From NCBI RefSeq assembly GCF_015832195.1, contig NC_052018.1, positions 61,379,666-61,443,665 on the forward strand: DNA of 64,000 nucleotides, given 5' to 3'. The DNA is from Motacilla alba alba. Taxonomy: Eukaryota; Chordata; Aves; Passeriformes; Motacillidae. A program made the position numbers and the translations under genes. Below, piece after piece: positions 62,772 to 64,000 of the stretch (positions are counted from its first letter, which is position 1; each line of letters starts with the position of its first letter). Under the pieces are notes generated by a model. That model had not been told where the DNA came from. It was given only the letters and a program-made list of their open reading frames with translations, and ran no database searches.

Positions 62772-64000
62772 GTACGTGCATTGAGGGGCTGCACAGGTGT
62801 TTGATGTCTGGGAGCAAGGTGATCCACCTTGGCTTGCCCATGCATGTGTCGTGTGGCTCTGCTGGCAGTGTCCTGCACTAAAGGACCCCAGGTGACTCGC
62901 AGGTGTGGAGTGTACCTGTGGTGCCTGGGGTGGCTGAGCTGGCAGAGTTGTGGCTCCAGCAGTGGGGACTGCTGGTGTAGATGGGATGGGTGAGAGAGGT
63001 GGTGGGAACTGCACTTCTTGGCATTGCATCCAGCTGATCTTCTCGCCCTCCCACCAGGCCTGTGCAAGCCCAGCAGGAGATAAGCTTCTTCCCTCCATCT
63101 CTCCCACCTCATGCCAAGGGTTGCCAGTGCTGGCTCCTTGCTCATAATACTATCACTAGTTTCTGCTAGTGCTGTTGAGAAGTCCCCATTGGAAGTTTCT
63201 CATCGGTGCATCCTGATTCTTTGTTTTCCTCCTGTTTTTCTTTCTTTTGGATGGCAAAGCCTTCAAAACAGGCAGAAGAGTTGGTTGTGATAGCATTTAT
63301 TACCTCATTTCACTACAGGTCACAACTTCCCTACACAAACCAATGGGAAATACCTGCTGATGTTAGTGGCAGTGCCTCCTTCCTTGATTAAACTATTTCC
63401 AATAAGCAGAACACTGCTATTTGAACTGCAGCTATTTCACCTCATTGCCCTGATTTCCCCTCGAATAAGCTCCGTTCAATTAGTCAAACAGCTCTGCTAA
63501 CTGGGCATGGTGGTGTTGCAAGTGGGCTCATTATGCGTTACAAAAAAATCTTCCAGGGGAAAGGTGGAAAGGGCACCAATGTCTTGGGCTTTCATTTTCA
63601 AAAATTCAAGGCCTTGAGCATTCCTTGCATGGGGAAGGGGCAAGTTGTGCTGTGTGGGCTCTTATTAATTATTTGGCAGTTATGTCTCTCTTCAGAGAGA
63701 GCACAATTTTTTGCATTCATTTCTTGACATGAACATCAGGAGCTGTCAGACTGTGAGAACGGCTGAGTTTAACACATTTTTCTTTTGCTGGAAACATTTC
63801 TGATTGAAGTCTGTGAAGTGGCTCTGTGTGACACCTCCTGGCTTGCCATATGGCTCCATCTCAGAGCCCAGAATCATCCTACAGCCCAGGAGGACAGCAG
63901 GAACTCAAATTCTGAACGAGTGCCTAGCACTCACTGCTCTGTTTTTGTTGATGCCATAATTTGGTAGGTGATACGAGTGAAAAATACTACCACATACCCC
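62772..64000. other. Noncoding sequence to the window end
   Basis: If the candidate gene is real, this is its next intron. A pyrimidine-rich stretch at 63,225-63,260 followed by an AG could be an acceptor, but the frame after it is unremarkable. Nothing else is supported. Confidence 0.4.

Overview
This is vertebrate nuclear DNA, almost certainly from a bird. The evidence is the set of CR1 LINE fragments whose 3' ends carry the avian ATTCTRTG-type octamer and the 'TTGGAAGGGACC' block, the intron-rich layout, and three GC-rich CpG islands in AT-rich surroundings. It is mostly introns and intergenic DNA. Only short exons carry protein-coding signal, and nearly all of the longer open frames are GC-rich or simple-sequence noise.

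Left third (1-20,300): the 5' end of an ezrin/radixin/moesin-family gene on the minus strand. Coding exon 1 (MPKP, 19,677-19,688) lies in a CpG island and is followed by an intron of about 17.5 kb. Exon 2 (2,114-2,197) encodes the start of the FERM domain, with exact splice sites. The protein sequence excludes moesin and leaves ezrin or radixin; the nearby TAGAP exons favour EZR, because EZR and TAGAP are close neighbours in human 6q25. A palindromic TGACTCA (AP-1) site lies about 200 bp upstream of the start codon. Intron 1 holds degraded CR1 copies and one exon-like 41-codon open frame on the opposite strand.

Middle (20,300-48,200): a gene-poor interval, a sense CR1 copy at 35.5 kb, and then an unassigned CpG island at 36.1-36.96 kb with a CCAAT/TATA promoter arrangement facing right. 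It is followed by a 36-bp exon-like block encoding a run of five histidines. At 45.8-46.6 kb are two clean minus-strand exons of the TAGAP RhoGAP domain. I could not find the other TAGAP exons on either side.

Right third (48,200-64,000): a decayed retroviral internal region at about 50.6-52.3 kb (protease and start of reverse transcriptase still readable). A third CpG island at 54.9-55.2 kb has a candidate plus-strand first coding exon, and an exon-like block with excellent splice sites lies 7.6 kb downstream. Together these suggest the start of a plus-strand gene running out of the window; I do not recognise its product.

No rRNA, tRNA, CRISPR, operon or bacterial feature is present. Homology calls rest on recalled family sequences, and no alignment was run.
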